From the NCBI GenBank assembly GCA_016297915.1, contig JAEDFU010000003.1, forward strand, positions 15,017 through 79,016: a stretch of 64,000 nucleotides of DNA, given 5' to 3'. This document shows, in pieces, positions 62,031 to 64,000 of the stretch (positions within the stretch are counted from its first letter, which is position 1; each line of letters starts with the position of its first letter). The translations under genes and the position numbers were made by a program. The notes below the pieces were generated by a model. That model saw only the letters and a program-made list of their open reading frames with translations. It made no database searches and was not told where the DNA came from. The stretch comes from Clostridia bacterium (lineage in GTDB: Bacteria > Bacillota > Clostridia > Christensenellales > UBA1242).

Positions 62031-63167
62031 ATGGACGATATAGAATATTGCAAGTTGTTAGAGAAATTAAATCGTGAGCTTAATGGTTATAGAGAAAGGA
62101 TAGTCTCGGTAATTGGAGCGACTGGGCCTACTGGTGCAACGGGGGCGAGTTTGGACAGTGCAGAGGTTGCATGTGTTTCAACTGTTTCGCCTGAGGAACC
62201 AGCAGATGTCAAACTTATCAGGGAGGATAATCGCCTGTCATTTGAATTCAGTATTCCTAGAGGTATGACTGGTGCATCCGAAAAAGTTTTGGCAGGTGTT
62301 GCAAAAAGTATTGATGCAGAGTCTGATCCGCAAGTTGTGGATAGATATGAGGGAGATAATCATTTTATAGATTTCTTTGTGCCAAAGGGTGCTACCGGTG
62401 CTACTGGTGAACGAGGTAAAACGGGAGACAAGGGTGACGCCGGCGACAAAGGTGAACCAGGCGAGAAAGGCGAAAAGGGTGACCAAGGTCCACGAGGCTT
62501 CCCTGGTGAAATTGGAATTAGTGAGGTTATAACAATTGACGGAACTGTGACAGTGGGACCAGACGAAGTGGCAGAAGTTCAAGATGACTTCGAACGAAAT
62601 ATCCACCACTTGACTTTTTATATTCCTCAAGGCAAACAAGGCGAAAAGGGAGTTGCTGGTCAAAAGGGCGAAATGGGACCAAAGGGTGAAACTGGGCCAA
62701 TGGGCGAAACTGGTCCGAGAGGAGAAAGAGGAGAGCAGGGAAACACTGGTGTTGCAGGACCTCTGGGACTCACTCCAGATATTGGAGCCACAGTTTACTC
62801 CTCAGATTCTCAGACCATTACAAATAATACAGCTATCAAACTGGATAAGACTGAGCATTTGTCGATTTTGCAGTTAAGCGATAATAGCCTAGTCGCAACA
62901 AGGGCTGGAACATATCTTATTAATTTTTCGATAAACAACGGCACTGGTGCAACCACTGGGGATAGTATCGGTCTTGCTATTAATGGTCAAGTAGTGGAAT
63001 CATCTAAGAGACCATTGACCGTAAGTACAAATACGAGTGCTACACTTATTAAGCGTTTGCAGGCATCGGACAAATTAACTTTGGTGCCACAGATTGGCGG
63101 TGGCAGAACTCTCAATGCGTCTGGAGCTCCAAGTGCTATGCTTACAGCAATGCTAATAGCACTTTAA
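62031..63167 (+). CDS. Collagen-like surface protein with BclA-like C-terminal domain
   Basis: 378 residues. Gly-x-y tracts lie at about 29-40 (GATGPTGATGAS), 118-160 (GATGATGERGKTGDKGDAGD continuing to GFPGE) and 203-245, separated by two non-collagen inserts with the repeated D-N-x-x-x-F-x-x-P-x-G pattern (RLSFEFSIPRGMTG, HFIDFFVPKGATG, HHLTFYIPQGKQG). The last 125 residues (TVYSSDSQTITNN, GTYLINFSINNGTGATTGDS) resemble the TNF/C1q-like trimer domain of spore-surface BclA. It has no signal peptide, as expected for exosporium proteins made in the mother cell. GTAGGAGAAAGT precedes the ATG. Confidence 0.88.
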   Translation: MDDIEYCKLLEKLNRELNGYRERIVSVIGATGPTGATGASLDSAEVACVSTVSPEEPADVKLIREDNRLSFEFSIPRGMTGASEKVLAGVAKSIDAESDPQVVDRYEGDNHFIDFFVPKGATGATGERGKTGDKGDAGDKGEPGEKGEKGDQGPRGFPGEIGISEVITIDGTVTVGPDEVAEVQDDFERNIHHLTFYIPQGKQGEKGVAGQKGEMGPKGETGPMGETGPRGERGEQGNTGVAGPLGLTPDIGATVYSSDSQTITNNTAIKLDKTEHLSILQLSDNSLVATRAGTYLINFSINNGTGATTGDSIGLAINGQVVESSKRPLTVSTNTSATLIKRLQASDKLTLVPQIGGGRTLNASGAPSAMLTAMLIAL

Positions 63168-63177
63168 GCTAAATTCA

Positions 63178-63215
63178 AAAACTCCACCTTGGAGCAAAGT
63201 GGAGTTTTGTTTTTA
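63178..63215 (+). terminator. Terminator after the collagen-like gene
   Basis: AAAACTCCACCTTG and CAAAGTGGAGTTTT pair around a tiny loop and are followed by T5. Confidence 0.88.
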
Positions 63216-63326
63216 ATAATTTCAAATTTTAATATTTCTAATGCATATCAAAAAATTTGTTTTCACCAATATCTAGTTTTGTGATACAATAAATTAAAAT
63301 TAACGAAATTCAAAAAGGAATTATCT

Positions 63327-63842
63327 ATGCAATTGACTTATCAGAAATTAACAAAAAACAATATAATTGATGCATTGAAAATAAAACATCAATTGTTTCC
63401 AGAATCTAATTCTGATGAGGATTATAATAATTATTTTTGTGGAAAGACAAAATCTAATTATTACTTGATTCTTGAGGATAATAATCCGTGTGCAACGATA
63501 GGTTGGTATGATTTTGATAACACAGACAAAAATGCATTTGTAGGCTGGTTTGGTGTTTTGTCAGAATATCAGCATAGACATATTGGAATAGAGATTCTTA
63601 ATTATATAATTGATGAAGTCAAGGCTCTAAACTATGATTATTTGCGAGTATATACTGACAAAGAAGTAAATTTTGCATCTACAAAATTATATAATAAAGT
63701 TTTTGATTTTTGCGAAGACTATACCTATCCAGACAAACTAGGCAAAACGAATAACTTTGTAATATACACCAAGTGTTTCAAACAGTCTTTTGACAAATGG
63801 AACAACGCTCCACTTAACGAAGATGATAATTATAGTTTTTAA
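63327..63842 (+). CDS. GNAT-family N-acetyltransferase
   Basis: 171 residues. The acetyl-CoA binding motif A is VGWFGVLSEYQHRHIGIEIL NYII (Q-x-x-x-x-G form, with His-Arg-His before Ile-Gly), preceded by strand ATIGWYDFDN and followed by YLRVYTDKEVNFASTKLYNK, as in the family. The acceptor is unknown. AAAAAGGAATTATCT precedes the ATG; a promoter TTCACC-17-TACAAT lies near 63268-63291. Confidence 0.88.
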   Translation: MQLTYQKLTKNNIIDALKIKHQLFPESNSDEDYNNYFCGKTKSNYYLILEDNNPCATIGWYDFDNTDKNAFVGWFGVLSEYQHRHIGIEILNYIIDEVKALNYDYLRVYTDKEVNFASTKLYNKVFDFCEDYTYPDKLGKTNNFVIYTKCFKQSFDKWNNAPLNEDDNYSF

Positions 63843-63845
63843 CTA

Positions 63846-63912
63846 AAAAAGACAGCATGATTTTTGAAGTGTCCCCTACGGGATTCACTTCTATTTGGGT
63901 GCTGTCTTTTTG
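63846..63912. terminator. Bidirectional terminator with GAAGTG/CACTTC core
   Basis: Outer arms AAAAAGACAGCA and TGCTGTCTTTTT enclose GAAGTG (63866-63871) and CACTTC (63886-63891). The 26 bp inner part differs from that at 12410-12435 at only about five positions. Confidence 0.92.
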
Positions 63913-63918
63913 AATGAT

Positions 63919-63995
63919 TGGTGCGCCTGATTGGACTTGAACCAACGACACCGAATTTCGAAGACTCGTGCTCTATCCAGCTGAGCTACAGACGC
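63919..63995 (-). tRNA. tRNA-Arg(UCG)
   Basis: On the minus strand: acceptor GCGTCTG/CAGGCGC (one G-U pair), D arm GCTCAGCTGGATAGAGC, anticodon stem CGAGT/ATTCG with loop CTTCGAA, giving UCG for CGA codons; T arm TTGGTTCAAGTCCAA and an encoded CCA. 77 nt long. Confidence 0.95.
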
Positions 63996-64000
63996 AAAAA

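Overview
This A+T-rich window has short intergenic gaps, strong Shine-Dalgarno sites, sigma-A promoters (many with TATAAT or TACAAT at -10) and T-rich hairpin terminators. It carries a gerAA-gerAB-gerAC spore-germination operon, a YyaC/DUF1256 sporulation protein, a collagen-like surface protein of the BclA kind, a SAM-I riboswitch and the rpmH-rnpA-yidD-yidC-jag cluster. This points to an endospore-forming, probably uncultured, Bacillota/Clostridia relative using the standard code (TGA is a stop). I cannot name the species.

Layout. 1-3300: translation genes (end of rpmE, prmC-prfA, trpS). 3389-4000: a membrane protein that can be read through only with two compensating frameshifts. 4176-12350: an accessory block with a YwaF-like membrane protein fused to an ABC ATPase, an ABC permease, an Ig-fold anchored protein and two lipoproteins. 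12475-14218: an ArsR regulator, two small proteins, a candidate structured ncRNA and a gene remnant. 14418-22510: methionyl-tRNA synthetase with a degenerate KMSKS loop, YhhN-like protein, uppP, ychF, two envelope proteins including CvpA, and yyaC. 22791-28865: ftsH, then rpmH-rnpA-yidD-yidC-jag. 29101-30778: two unknown genes behind a strong promoter with a long leader. 31257-37371: tex and the ger operon. 37530-38848: rpsF-ssb-rpsR, interrupted by hairpin repeats. 39101-45249: an unknown gene, a tandem palindrome array, cmk, a HAD hydrolase, recD2 and comF. 45475-50960: secA, an Xre regulator with a divergent lipoprotein, and metK under a SAM-I riboswitch. 51401-52318: tRNA-Ser whose 3' end is exactly duplicated 180 bp downstream, followed by a phage-like pair of divergent HTH genes with three matching operators. 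52533-63995: HD-domain protein, a 1570-residue CvpA-like repeat protein, ppa-dtd-unknown-marR, galU, a small-multidrug-export-type protein, the collagen-like protein, a GNAT enzyme and tRNA-Arg.

How it fits together. Most of the window is housekeeping for translation, protein export and membrane insertion (secA, yidC, yidD, ftsH) and nucleotide/RNA metabolism. Accessory interest lies in the YwaF-ABC-lipoprotein block, the giant repeat protein, the cmk leader array, the tRNA-Ser scar with its HTH switch, and a dispersed family of terminator hairpins sharing a GAAGTG/CACTTC stem.
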